A DNA stretch of 64,000 nt, from positions 1,426,001-1,490,000 of the forward strand of contig OZ241916.1 of NCBI GenBank assembly GCA_965203865.1. Reading direction: 5' to 3'. The notes beneath the pieces are model-generated. The model was not told where the DNA came from. It did no database searches and saw nothing but the letters and a program-made list of their open reading frames with translations. The position numbers were made by a program, and so were the translations under genes. Of this stretch, positions 1 through 8,286 are shown in pieces; the stretch's first letter is position 1, and each line of letters opens with the position of its first letter. Source of the DNA: G965200765 sp965203865. GTDB taxonomy: Bacteria; Pseudomonadota; Gammaproteobacteria; Arenicellales; JAJDZL01.

Positions 1-584
1 TTTACTGATGCCCCTTCAACTTCGCGAGTTTTTGAAAATAATTCTTGCTTATCCATATTTTCCCAAATATCGGTTTCTGCCGCATGAGCAGATGATTTTG
101 AATCTAAAACTACGTGGGCAAAAGCAGATTTAAGCAATGTGTCTACAGGTATAGTCTCGAAAAACGAACCGTGCACCAAGCAAATTTTCTTCCTGGGTGC
201 AAGTTTAGAAGCTTCATTTCTGCCTTGAATAAGGTAGTAAACTTCCCGCAAATTCAAATGCTCAGGAAGTTCGTTCATTTCCCTTAGATTGTTTAATATT
301 TTCTTTGTTAGCACAGTAATATCTTTTTTCCCAGTAGGTATAGTCGAATTAAATGAAGCAATTTGGTAGCTTTTGGTGGTTTTCATTTCTATGAACTCAC
401 CACCATGAAACTGAGAATTCGAATCTTTGTTGCACCTCAATATAAAATCAGGAAAGGTTTTTGGTCTACAGGCAACCATATGCTCTGGATAGTAGTTGAA
501 CTCTTCCAGATCATCGGCAAAATACCCTCTTCTACTCATCAAATTTGCATAAAAGTGGTAAATTGATGAGACAGTTGTAGCCAC
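1..584 (-). CDS. Putative type II restriction endonuclease, PD-(D/E)XK fold, 3' end beyond window
   Basis: An uninterrupted minus-strand frame follows the methyltransferase stop by four bases and runs off the left edge, giving about 194 visible residues. From the GTG at 584, residues 45-46 are Pro-Asp and residues 66-68 are Glu-Met-Lys after a hydrophobic pair; this D-(19)-ExK spacing is the PD-(D/E)XK nuclease signature. The following text (KTTKSYQIASFNSTIPTGKK) is also typical of restriction enzyme cores. An ATG at 539 is the alternative start; neither has a clear ribosome binding site. Co-direction and adjacency with a DNA methyltransferase support a type II restriction-modification pair. 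The recognition site cannot be told, and the C-terminus is not visible. Confidence 0.72.
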   Translation of the reverse strand, partial: MATTVSSIYHFYANLMSRRGYFADDLEEFNYYPEHMVACRPKTFPDFILRCNKDSNSQFHGGEFIEMKTTKSYQIASFNSTIPTGKKDITVLTKKILNNLREMNELPEHLNLREVYYLIQGRNEASKLAPRKKICLVHGSFFETIPVDTLLKSAFAHVVLDSKSSAHAAETDIWENMDKQELFSKTREVEGASV

Positions 585-588
585 TGTA

Positions 589-1482
589 TTAATGAAATAG
601 TGGGGGTTGAAGTTTATCAGACATTGAATTAGGCGTGTATATAGTAGTCTTGACAGGCCACACCTTTCCTAATTCGGCTGTGTGAGAGTAATCGTTTCTG
701 TAACGACCTATGTGGTCAGATTTACGGACTGTTTTTAATCGTTTTTTTATTAATTTGTAATTTAAAGGATCTTTCTCTATACCGATTGATTTTCTATTAA
801 GTTGACTGGCTACGGTTAGTGTAGTACCAGTTCCAGCGAATGGATCAAATATGCAATCACCAGGCAAAGATGACGAAAGAATAATTCTTAACAGCAGTGC
901 AATTGGAGATTGCTGCTTGTGAGCTCTTTCACCATCCGTTCGGATTGCCTCATCACCAGCGAAATACCCAGAAGTTAATTCTCTGATATCATCCCAAATG
1001 TCCGTTACATACACCCCTTTTTCCCGGGGTGTGTACCCATTTGGAAGCGGAGGGTCTATTCGTAAGCGATTGAATACTGCAGGCCGATCTCCTTTTGTAG
1101 CATAAACAATGATTTGATATGCTTTTCCATAGCGATTTATGCCAGGAACTGCAGATGTCTTCTTCTTCCAAATGATAAGGTTTTGAAATGACCATCCCGA
1201 TTCTCTCAATGTCTGAAGCGTACGCTCCGAATTCTTTTCCCTTTGCATAAAATACATTGCAGCACCAGGAGCAGATTGTTTGTAAATTCTTTGGGATATG
1301 TCCGACATCCACTCCCAGTATTGAATTTCATTCATTTGGTCATCATGGCTTCTGTAGTTTTTGCCTTGATTAAATGGCGGGTCAAGAAAAGTAACGTTGA
1401 ACTCTGGAACATCCAGATTGCTACTTGATAACCATTGCAGGCAATCAGCGCAGAATATTTTATGATTGGATGGTGTTTTCAT
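589..1482 (-). CDS. Type II DNA methyltransferase (amino-methylating, beta class)
   Basis: Predicted to transfer a methyl group from S-adenosylmethionine to the exocyclic amino group of adenine or cytosine in a specific DNA site, protecting host DNA from the partner nuclease. The catalytic motif IV (DPPF, residues 34-37) comes before the AdoMet-binding motif I (FDPFAGTGTT, 212-221), which is the beta-class permutation. A HKQQSP segment (188-193) is the usual lead-in to motif X/I. 297 residues, a complete single-domain enzyme with ATG start at 1482. The endonuclease frame begins four bases after its stop, so the pair is probably one transcript. Target base and site are unknown. Confidence 0.9.
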   Translation of the reverse strand: MKTPSNHKIFCADCLQWLSSSNLDVPEFNVTFLDPPFNQGKNYRSHDDQMNEIQYWEWMSDISQRIYKQSAPGAAMYFMQREKNSERTLQTLRESGWSFQNLIIWKKKTSAVPGINRYGKAYQIIVYATKGDRPAVFNRLRIDPPLPNGYTPREKGVYVTDIWDDIRELTSGYFAGDEAIRTDGERAHKQQSPIALLLRIILSSSLPGDCIFDPFAGTGTTLTVASQLNRKSIGIEKDPLNYKLIKKRLKTVRKSDHIGRYRNDYSHTAELGKVWPVKTTIYTPNSMSDKLQPPLFH

Positions 1483-1588
1483 AGAAGTTTTGATTTTTCA
1501 CTCTATTCTAATTCAAAATTGATTGCATATACTCCATTTTCTTGTTTGTCTGAACATACAATTTAAATTTTCGACTCCTGTTAAATGT

Positions 1589-1629
1589 AAAACTGGCGGC
1601 ATGCGATTATTTTGCATGCCGCCAGTTTT
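1589..1629 (-). terminator. Hairpin terminator after the TRAP operon
   Basis: A perfect 16-bp inverted repeat (AAAACTGGCGGCATGC at 1589-1604, complement at 1614-1629) with a 9-nt loop lies just 3' of dctP. On the minus strand the stem is preceded by A and ends in TTTT followed by an AT-rich stretch. It is nearly symmetrical, but no gene reads into it from the plus side. It separates the TRAP operon from the restriction-modification genes. Confidence 0.8.
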
Positions 1630-1651
1630 GCTATAGCAATCAGTTTAAAAA

Positions 1652-2698
1652 TTAAGCATACCGATACGGAGGGCCGGCTTTTGTCATCGTCGTTGCATAG
1701 GTCTTCAATATATCAACCACCCGACGATTTCTATCACTGGTTTGGGCAATCTCATCCCAAAACTTCAAAGCTTCATCCGTAACCTGCTGCCATTCGGATT
1801 CAGGAATAGATGTGAGCTCAAGTTTCGTTCCTGTAGAACGAAAGTGAGCTTCCCCCCACCAGTACCAATGCTGTCGATAGTAGTGAGAACTGTCCATGCA
1901 AAGTTTGAACAACATCTTCAAGTGTTCCGGCAATTCATTCCACCTGTCGGAGTTGACGAAATAAGAACCCGCCCATGCACCGGATATATTGTTTGTGAGG
2001 TAGTAGTTGGTAACATCTGCCCAGCCGACTGTATAGTCTTCTGTTATTCCTGACCAAGCCACACCGTCCAGCTCACCAGTCTGAATTGCTACTTCAATAT
2101 CTTCCCAAGGAAGTTGAACGGGTACAACCCCGAAACGTTGTAAAAACTTCCCGCCAGTCGGGAAAGTAAATACCCTTAATCCCTTCAAATCTTCAAGACT
2201 GCGAATTGGTTTCACTGTTGCAAAGTTGCAAGGGTCCCAAGCCCCTGTACTAAGCCACTCTACGCCTTCTACTTCGGCATACGCCTCTTCCCAGATTTCT
2301 CTAAGCCCGTACCACTCCCAAAGAACAGGTACGTCAAGTCCATAGCGCGTAGCAAATGGAAAATAAGCTCCGAACACAGAAACATCCACCGGCGCAGCAA
2401 TGGAATCATCATCACTTTGAACCGCATCGATTGTACCGTTTTGCAGTGCCCGGAACAGTTCACCATGAGGAACAAGCTGGTCGGCACTATACAGGTCGAT
2501 TACCATTTCACCATTTGCTGCCTTGTTGAAGGATTCAATCGAAGGTTTGATTACATGTTCTGCCAAAGCAGGGCCCGCATATGTTTGCAAACGCCAGCGA
2601 ATGGTACTTTGCGCTTTTATATAGGGTGCGCCAATAGCGCCAGTCGTGACTGCCGCAGCAACCCCCGTTTTCTTCAAAAAATCTCTTCTATCAGTCAT
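1652..2698 (-). CDS. dctP: TRAP transporter substrate-binding protein, DctP family, Tat-exported
   Basis: Periplasmic solute receptor of a tripartite ATP-independent periplasmic transporter; it binds a carboxylate-type ligand and hands it to the DctQM membrane pair. The ATG at 2698 is preferred over the GTG at 2704 because GGAGG lies nine bases upstream of it. Residues 4-10 read RRDFLKK, a twin-arginine motif, followed by an Ala/Gly-rich hydrophobic segment. The mature part follows the DctP fold, with the conserved Leu-Lys-Gly-Leu-Arg strand near residue 180. 348 residues. Tat export and the Trp-rich C-terminal half resemble the mannitol/chloroaromatic or 2-oxoacid receptor group, but the ligand is not decided by sequence. 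Last gene of the operon. Confidence 0.9.
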   Translation of the reverse strand: MTDRRDFLKKTGVAAAVTTGAIGAPYIKAQSTIRWRLQTYAGPALAEHVIKPSIESFNKAANGEMVIDLYSADQLVPHGELFRALQNGTIDAVQSDDDSIAAPVDVSVFGAYFPFATRYGLDVPVLWEWYGLREIWEEAYAEVEGVEWLSTGAWDPCNFATVKPIRSLEDLKGLRVFTFPTGGKFLQRFGVVPVQLPWEDIEVAIQTGELDGVAWSGITEDYTVGWADVTNYYLTNNISGAWAGSYFVNSDRWNELPEHLKMLFKLCMDSSHYYRQHWYWWGEAHFRSTGTKLELTSIPESEWQQVTDEALKFWDEIAQTSDRNRRVVDILKTYATTMTKAGPPYRYA

Positions 2699-2778
2699 AA
2701 ACACATACCTCCTAATTCAATTAAATAGTTAAACTGTGGTCAAAATAAAACATATACCGTCAACTCGTCAAGATATTT

Positions 2779-4101
2779 CTATTGTCCATAGTGCCATTGC
2801 GGCAACCAAAGTGCAATCTCTGGAAAAATCATTACCAGTGCCAGCCCCAAAATCATCACCAGCACAAACGGAAATATTGAACGATAAATATCGGTTAGTG
2901 TAATCTCTTTTGGTGCCATGGCACGCATTAAAAACAAATTGTAGCCAAATGGCGGTGTCATGTATGCAATCTGGCAAGTAATCGTGTAAAGCACGCCATA
3001 CCAAATCGGGTCGAAGCCGAGAGAAATTACCAACGGAACATATAGTGGTGCCACAATGATCAACATCGCCGTATCGTCCAGGAACATTCCTAGCAGCAGG
3101 TAGGACAGTTGCATCATAATCAGAATCTCCCACGGACTAAGTTCCCATTGTTGAAGAAACAACGATTCAATTGCATGAACTGCCCCCAAACCATCAAATA
3201 CAGCACCAAAGCAGAGTGCAGCAAGAATTATCCACATAAACATGCAACTAATTGCCAAGGTCTTTCTAGTTGTATCTTCAAATAGTTTCTTGCTCCATCG
3301 CCCTTTAAGCCCTGCTGCGATAGTTGCTGTAACAGCACCTACAGCAGAGCTTTCCACCAAGCTCGTAATCCCCAGCAAGAACAGTCCAGTCATGGAAAAG
3401 AAGATTAGAAATGGCAGGATACCCGCTTGAAGAAGTTTGATTTTCTCCTCCAAGCTTATTTGTCTTTCTTCCTTGGGCAACGGCGGTCCCAGTTTTGGCT
3501 GTAACGCACATCGAATTGCGATGTAGGCGATAAACAACCCGGCTAGCATCAATCCTGGAAAAACCCCGGCTAGCCAAAGTTGTCCAACAGGCTGACGAGC
3601 AATCATGCCGTACAGTACCAAAACAACACTTGGGGGCACAAGAATCCCTAGTGAACTACCCGCTTGAATCACTCCGGTTACCATCACCTTGTCGTAGCCG
3701 CGACGCAACATTTCAGGCAATGCAATACTGGCTCCAATTGCCATTCCAGCAACGCTCAGGCCATTCATTGCAGATATGGCTACCATTAATCCGATCGTAC
3801 CAATTGCAAGCCCGCCTTTGACTGGCCCTGCCCAAACATGAAACATTCTGTACAAGTCGCTTGCCAAACCTGATTCAGAAAGCATGTAGCCCATAAAAAT
3901 AAAAAGCGGCAAAGTCAGTAGCGGATACCAGTTCAGCAGCTTGAAACTTGCACTGAATGGTATTTCCATACCCCCCTCGCCCCACAATAACAATGCGCAA
4001 AGTGTGGCTACAAAACCAATAGCTCCAAAAACTCGCTGCCCCGTCAGAAGCATTAGCATCATCAGGGAAAACATCAAAAGAGCAATTAATTCATAGTTCA
4101 T
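2779..4101 (-). CDS. dctM: TRAP transporter large permease, DctM family
   Basis: The large integral membrane subunit that moves substrate with sodium ions across the inner membrane. 440 residues, nearly all hydrophobic, with about 11-12 predicted membrane helices and the Gly/Ser/Pro-rich loops of the family (for example QAGSSLGILVPPS and the C-terminal MTPPFGYNLF). The ATG overlaps the dctQ stop as ATGA, so translation is coupled. dctP follows after a 77-bp spacer that carries its ribosome binding site. Confidence 0.95.
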   Translation of the reverse strand: MNYELIALLMFSLMMLMLLTGQRVFGAIGFVATLCALLLWGEGGMEIPFSASFKLLNWYPLLTLPLFIFMGYMLSESGLASDLYRMFHVWAGPVKGGLAIGTIGLMVAISAMNGLSVAGMAIGASIALPEMLRRGYDKVMVTGVIQAGSSLGILVPPSVVLVLYGMIARQPVGQLWLAGVFPGLMLAGLFIAYIAIRCALQPKLGPPLPKEERQISLEEKIKLLQAGILPFLIFFSMTGLFLLGITSLVESSAVGAVTATIAAGLKGRWSKKLFEDTTRKTLAISCMFMWIILAALCFGAVFDGLGAVHAIESLFLQQWELSPWEILIMMQLSYLLLGMFLDDTAMLIIVAPLYVPLVISLGFDPIWYGVLYTITCQIAYMTPPFGYNLFLMRAMAPKEITLTDIYRSIFPFVLVMILGLALVMIFPEIALWLPQWHYGQ

Positions 4102-4610
4102 TGAATTGCCTTGCCCCTTGCTAATGCAAAGTCTTTGAAGAACACAGATATCGCTTGTAGAAGCATCAAGAAAATGCCAAAAGTCATTATGATTTTTATG
4201 GGGGCCAAAGGTGGTGCCCAGGTTGAGTAGTTTTTCTGTCCGTATTCCAAAGCATACTCAGTGCTTGATACGCCTCCTGCAAGTAGAAAAACCAGGTAAA
4301 AAATCAGGAAACAACAAGTAATGGCATCCATTGTTGCTTGCCTTTTATGAGACCAGCGCCCGTAAAGTAAATCCATACGAACGTGGGAATCAAGTTGTAC
4401 TGAATATGCTCCTCCAAGCATATAGTATGCCGCCAGCATGAATTGCGCCATTTCAACAATCCAAATGAAAGATGTATCGAAAAATGTACGAGTAATCGAT
4501 GAAAATAGCAGAACAGCCATCATTGCATATATCAAAAGCATAGCTATGCGCCCAACTCTTCTGTTAAACGCATCAATCCACTTTACATAGACTGTGACTG
4601 CTTTCGGCAT
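4098..4610 (-). CDS. dctQ: TRAP transporter small permease, DctQ family
   Basis: Small membrane subunit that pairs with DctM. 170 residues with four hydrophobic segments, at about 17-38, 50-68, 93-115 and 135-158, as usual for DctQ. First gene of the TRAP operon, 56 bp after tatD on the same strand, with no obvious terminator or promoter between them, so some read-through from tatD is possible. The operon order is dctQ-dctM-dctP; the receptor gene is often first in other genomes. Confidence 0.9.
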   Translation of the reverse strand: MPKAVTVYVKWIDAFNRRVGRIAMLLIYAMMAVLLFSSITRTFFDTSFIWIVEMAQFMLAAYYMLGGAYSVQLDSHVRMDLLYGRWSHKRQATMDAITCCFLIFYLVFLLAGGVSSTEYALEYGQKNYSTWAPPLAPIKIIMTFGIFLMLLQAISVFFKDFALARGKAIQ

Positions 4611-4666
4611 TGTTGATCTGGACTTCTTGTTACTTCGCCAATTGGCTAAAATTTCCGAGCAAATTT

Positions 4667-5440
4667 TTATGGCTTTGCAAAAGAAAACAGTGAAAAGAAA
4701 TTTTCAGTTGTTACCTCAAAAAATTCTTCCATTGAAATTCCCTTCAAATTCGCAAGAAACTCAGCAGTATGTCGAACATAGGCAGGCTGGTTTTGCTTTC
4801 CTCGCATTGGTACAGGTGCAAGATAAGGCGAATCAGTTTCAACCAGCATTCTGTCCATAGGAATTTTCTTGGCAACTTCTGCAAGATCAGATGCATTCCT
4901 GAATGTCACAATTCCCGAAAATGAAATATAGAATCCCAAGTCAAGCGAATCTTTTGCCATTTTGTAATCCCCCGTAAAGCAGTGCATCACGCCCCCTGCT
5001 TCGTCTGCATGCGATTCACGCAAGATTCTGATCGTATCTTCAGGTGCTTCACGACTATGAACAATAATTGGCTTTTGCAGTTTTCTTGCTGCCTGTATGT
5101 GCGTGTCAAACCTTTTTCTCTGCCAATCCAGTTCCCCGCTACTTCGAAAATAATCCAGCCCTGTCTCGCCGACAGCTACTACATCCAAGTCGTTTCCCAA
5201 TTCGACAAGACGTTCCACTGTGGGTTCTTCAGCACCCGTAGTATTTGGATGAACCCCGACGGATGCATAGATATTTTTATGTTTTCTCGAAAGCTCCAGT
5301 ATGTTTGGAAAGTCTTCCAAATTAACGGCTACACAAAGCATATGAGAAACACCTGCTTCCTGGGCACTCTTTAGCAGATCATCTACCCTGCCCTCAAAAT
5401 CAGGAAAATCTATGTGGCAATGTGAATCTACAAGTTGCAA
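4667..5440 (-). CDS. tatD: TatD family metal-dependent 3'-5' DNase
   Basis: Amidohydrolase-fold hydrolase of the TatD/YcfH group, a metal-dependent exonuclease acting on DNA (some members on RNA or D-aminoacyl-tRNA). The N-terminal DSHCHIDF supplies two metal-binding His residues; further ligands are the Glu in VGETGLDY, His in PIIVHSREA, His in GGVMHCFTG and Asp in VETDSPYLAP. 257 residues, full family length. It follows holB by 22 bp, the order of the Escherichia coli tmk-holB-ycfG-ycfH region, so YcfH is the closest namesake. Confidence 0.93.
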   Translation of the reverse strand: MQLVDSHCHIDFPDFEGRVDDLLKSAQEAGVSHMLCVAVNLEDFPNILELSRKHKNIYASVGVHPNTTGAEEPTVERLVELGNDLDVVAVGETGLDYFRSSGELDWQRKRFDTHIQAARKLQKPIIVHSREAPEDTIRILRESHADEAGGVMHCFTGDYKMAKDSLDLGFYISFSGIVTFRNASDLAEVAKKIPMDRMLVETDSPYLAPVPMRGKQNQPAYVRHTAEFLANLKGISMEEFFEVTTENFFSLFSFAKP

Positions 5441-5462
5441 GATAAATTTACTCTCTAAAGAT

Positions 5463-6542
5463 TCAGGAATACTCAGAATTTAACTTTTGAACTGTCAGCA
5501 ATGCGTCTTCAACCGCAAGTTTTTTGTCCAATGAGCCATCTTCTAGTTGAAACCTCAAGGTTCCCACTTGGTCAATTGCATCAAACAAGTTCTTTTGTTC
5601 AAACTTCTGAGAAAGGGAATAAAGTTCTTTTCGCAAATTATCAAAAAATATTTGCTTTGAATTTCCAGTAGTACTCAAACGAACCAAGTCCATCAAAAGT
5701 CTCTGAATGTTTAGCAGAAATTCTCCCTCGCCTAACGAGGATGCCACTTCTGCAACTGCTGTAACATCTCCTGACCTTGATTGAGCCAAACTGAGAATTT
5801 GTTCAGCGCTGTCAACCGCATTCATCAATACTTTGGATTCGATGTATCTTTTTGCCAGCAATGGCTGTCCTGAAAATAATGAAAGTGACAGTTTGATTTC
5901 ATTCACTGAAACACTTTCTTTCTCCAGCCACTTTGAACTTTCCTCAGCCGAAACTGGTTGAAAGTCAATTTTTTGGCATCTGCTTGAAATAGTTGGCAGT
6001 AAATTTTGAATATCAGAAGCTATTAACAACCAAAAATTGTTTTCAGCTGGTTCTTCAAGTATTTTTAGCAAGGCGTTTGCAGCGCCGATGGTCAAAGATT
6101 CAACAGGGTTAATAATAAATACCTTGTTTTTCGATATTTTGGAATGAGAATTTGCTTCATCTATAAGTGCCCTGCTTTGCGAAATTAATATGTTTGAGCG
6201 TAGATTTCTTGATTTTTGCTGAGTGTCTTTCCGCTCGTCGTATCGTTCTGCGTAAGGAAGAAGACTTGTATCCAGATTTTCAAATTCAATTTCACTGCAA
6301 ACTACATGTAAATCCGGGTGCGTACTTGCTGAAAATAGCGAGCAATTAATACAAGTTCCGCACGGCTTGTTTTCTTCACTACTGCAAAGCAGAAATACGG
6401 CTAGTCGGGAAACAAAGCGAGAGCGTCCAATGCCTTCTGCTCCGACAAATAAAGTTGCGTGTCCAAGACGTTCTTGCGTATTAACAATCTGCGACCAAAC
6501 TTCATGTTGCCAGGAATAGAGTTCAGGAACTTCTGTAGCCAT
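5463..6542 (-). CDS. holB: DNA polymerase III subunit delta'
   Basis: Part of the clamp-loader complex that puts the sliding clamp on primed DNA. 359 residues. A zinc-finger cluster (CSSEENKPCGTCINC, about 53-67) and the sensor/arginine-finger SRC motif (TISSRCQKIDF, about 182-192) identify the family. The P-loop position (GAEGIGRS) has Arg instead of Lys, in keeping with delta', which does not hydrolyse ATP. The gene overlaps the 3' end of tmk by 20 bp. Confidence 0.95.
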   Translation of the reverse strand: MATEVPELYSWQHEVWSQIVNTQERLGHATLFVGAEGIGRSRFVSRLAVFLLCSSEENKPCGTCINCSLFSASTHPDLHVVCSEIEFENLDTSLLPYAERYDERKDTQQKSRNLRSNILISQSRALIDEANSHSKISKNKVFIINPVESLTIGAANALLKILEEPAENNFWLLIASDIQNLLPTISSRCQKIDFQPVSAEESSKWLEKESVSVNEIKLSLSLFSGQPLLAKRYIESKVLMNAVDSAEQILSLAQSRSGDVTAVAEVASSLGEGEFLLNIQRLLMDLVRLSTTGNSKQIFFDNLRKELYSLSQKFEQKNLFDAIDQVGTLRFQLEDGSLDKKLAVEDALLTVQKLNSEYS

Positions 6543-7164
6543 GGTTCTTCAAAAATTCTTCAATATGTGCGCGGACTTTTCTACTTACTTCTTCAAATGC
6601 AGGTATGGCATCAACAATCTTGATCCTATCGTTATGAGATTCGGCCAATTCCTTGTAAGCTATTTGAACCCTCCGGTGATAGTCAAAATCTTCGGACTCA
6701 ATTCTATCTGGTTCCCCGCTTTGTTCAACCCGTTGTTGGCCAGTCGTTATATCGGTATCCAGATATAACGTAATATCTGGCCGAAAATCTCCTTGTACCC
6801 ACATCTCTAATTGGTGAATGCTTTCAAATCCCTTTGTCCTGCCGCCGCCTTGATAAGCATATGTAGAGTCAGTAAATCTGTCGCAGACAACCCAGATGCC
6901 TTCTTTGACCTTCGGTAAAATTACATTTTCCAGATGCTGGGCACGAGCTGCGAATAGCAACAAAATTTCAGCGTCTGCGCAAATCTGGTTGTTTGGCGAC
7001 AACAACGTTTCTCGAATTGATTCTCCAAGTGCAGTGCCACCTGGTTCCCGAGTTGATAAATAGTCTAAACCGAACTCATCAAGAACAGAGCAAATTATTT
7101 CGATTACCCTTGACTTTCCGGCACCATCCAAGCCTTCAACTGTAATGAATTTTCCATTCGCCAT
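6523..7164 (-). CDS. tmk: Thymidylate kinase
   Basis: Phosphorylates dTMP to dTDP with ATP in thymidine nucleotide synthesis. The P-loop GLDGAGKS is at residues 11-18, the DRF substrate motif follows as VCDRFTDSTYAYQGGGR (about 93-109), and a LID Arg cluster is near 147. 213 residues, the usual length. It starts one base after the mltG stop and overlaps holB at its 3' end, so all three are translationally linked. Confidence 0.96.
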   Translation of the reverse strand: MANGKFITVEGLDGAGKSRVIEIICSVLDEFGLDYLSTREPGGTALGESIRETLLSPNNQICADAEILLLFAARAQHLENVILPKVKEGIWVVCDRFTDSTYAYQGGGRTKGFESIHQLEMWVQGDFRPDITLYLDTDITTGQQRVEQSGEPDRIESEDFDYHRRVQIAYKELAESHNDRIKIVDAIPAFEEVSRKVRAHIEEFLKNHGYRSS

Positions 7165-7165
7165 T

Positions 7166-8200
7166 CTAATTCTTCTTCTTGTAATTCTTCAATTGCCGTA
7201 CTGCTTTGTTGTGCGCTCGCAATGTTTCCGAGAATTGATGGCTTCCGTCCCCGCGAGCAACAAAGTACAAAGCTTTGGTTTCTGCGGGATGCAAAGCTGC
7301 GTGAATGGCAGCACGACCGGGCATCGCAATGGGGGTCGGCGGTAATCCATGCCGGGTATAAGTATTGTATTCGTGATCTGTTTTCAGATGTTTTCTCAAT
7401 AAGTTACCATTGAAATCCTGTCCCATTCCATAAATAACAGTGGGATCCATTTGAAGTCGCATTCTTTTTTTCAGCCGATTCACAATCACTCCCGAGATCA
7501 CAGGAAATTCTTTGTGCAAATACGACTCTTTCTGGATTATCGAAGCAACAATTAACCCTTCGTACGGTATGGAATACAGTATGTTTGGGTCACGATTGCT
7601 CCACTCTTCATTTAAAATTTCAAGCATTCTGGTATAGGATTTCAGCAAGATTGAAGCATCCGTTTCACCCAAATTATAGTGGTATGTATCGGGGAAAAAC
7701 CAACCTTCAGGATGATCAGCCGGGATATTAATTTGTTCCAAAATAGCTTTGTCGCTCAAGTTGACCAGAGTTGCTTCAATATTTTTCTTTGACCATATTT
7801 CTTGCAGCATTTGCTGAAATGTCCAACCTTCAATAAATGTGATTGGATACTCGACGGCATCTCCTACAACCAGAATATCCAGAATTTCCAGAATGCTGGC
7901 ACCGGGGGGAATTTTGTACTCCCCTGCTTTCAATTTACGTTCAAACTGCCCCCAGCGGGCGGTCAAGATAAAGAAAAACTTACTCGACAGCACTCCTTCT
8001 CTTTCCAGCATTTCGGCAAAGTCCGTTGCATTTTGCCCACGTTTGAGTACATAGACTTTTTCATCCAATACAGGTGATGGTCGAGTGAGATTGAAGCCAA
8101 CAAAAACTGTAGCAATCAAAGTGATGAAGCACACACTCGCAATTATGATTGAATATTTTCGAAATTTGGATTTTCTGGAACTGGATAGTTTGGTAGCCAG
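7166..8200 (-). CDS. mltG: Endolytic peptidoglycan transglycosylase MltG, likely CTG start
   Basis: Inner-membrane lytic transglycosylase that cuts nascent glycan strands and so sets chain length. The YceG fold is clear: a LysM-like region, then IIQKESY with the catalytic Glu, and LQMDPTVIYG and YNTYTRHGLPPTPIAMPG motifs. A GTG at 8134 would begin inside the only membrane helix. The open frame continues upstream, and a CTG at 8198-8200 sits six bases after AAGGAG; it adds a basic cytoplasmic head (MATKLSSSRKSKFRK) and completes the helix, giving 344 residues, close to E. coli MltG (340). No ATG, GTG or TTG lies between the upstream stop and the GTG at 8134. Confidence 0.93.
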   Translation of the reverse strand: MATKLSSSRKSKFRKYSIIIASVCFITLIATVFVGFNLTRPSPVLDEKVYVLKRGQNATDFAEMLEREGVLSSKFFFILTARWGQFERKLKAGEYKIPPGASILEILDILVVGDAVEYPITFIEGWTFQQMLQEIWSKKNIEATLVNLSDKAILEQINIPADHPEGWFFPDTYHYNLGETDASILLKSYTRMLEILNEEWSNRDPNILYSIPYEGLIVASIIQKESYLHKEFPVISGVIVNRLKKRMRLQMDPTVIYGMGQDFNGNLLRKHLKTDHEYNTYTRHGLPPTPIAMPGRAAIHAALHPAETKALYFVARGDGSHQFSETLRAHNKAVRQLKNYKKKN

Positions 8201-8206
8201 TGCTAA

Positions 8207-8212
8207 CTCCTT
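8207..8212 (-). promoter_or_regulatory. Ribosome binding site deciding the mltG start
   Basis: AAGGAG on the minus strand, six bases before an in-frame CTG (8198-8200). It is the only strong Shine-Dalgarno match upstream of mltG and supports the non-canonical start. Confidence 0.6.
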
Positions 8213-8286
8213 GGATTCAACTCTAATTTGATCGTTTAAAATTCATTGCAATTCAATCCGGTGAATTACCGTGTTCTTCTTTGAAT

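Noticed and set aside
363..566. 67-codon plus-strand frame
   Set aside because: Antisense to the restriction endonuclease frame, which has a motif and an operon context; this one has neither.
4611..4666. Possible terminator between tatD and dctQ
   Set aside because: Only an AT-rich repeat AAATTT-N6-AAATTT without a stable stem or T-run.
6420..6450. Loss of Walker A Lys in holB as a sign of a dead gene
   Set aside because: Delta' subunits normally lack a working P-loop, so this is expected.
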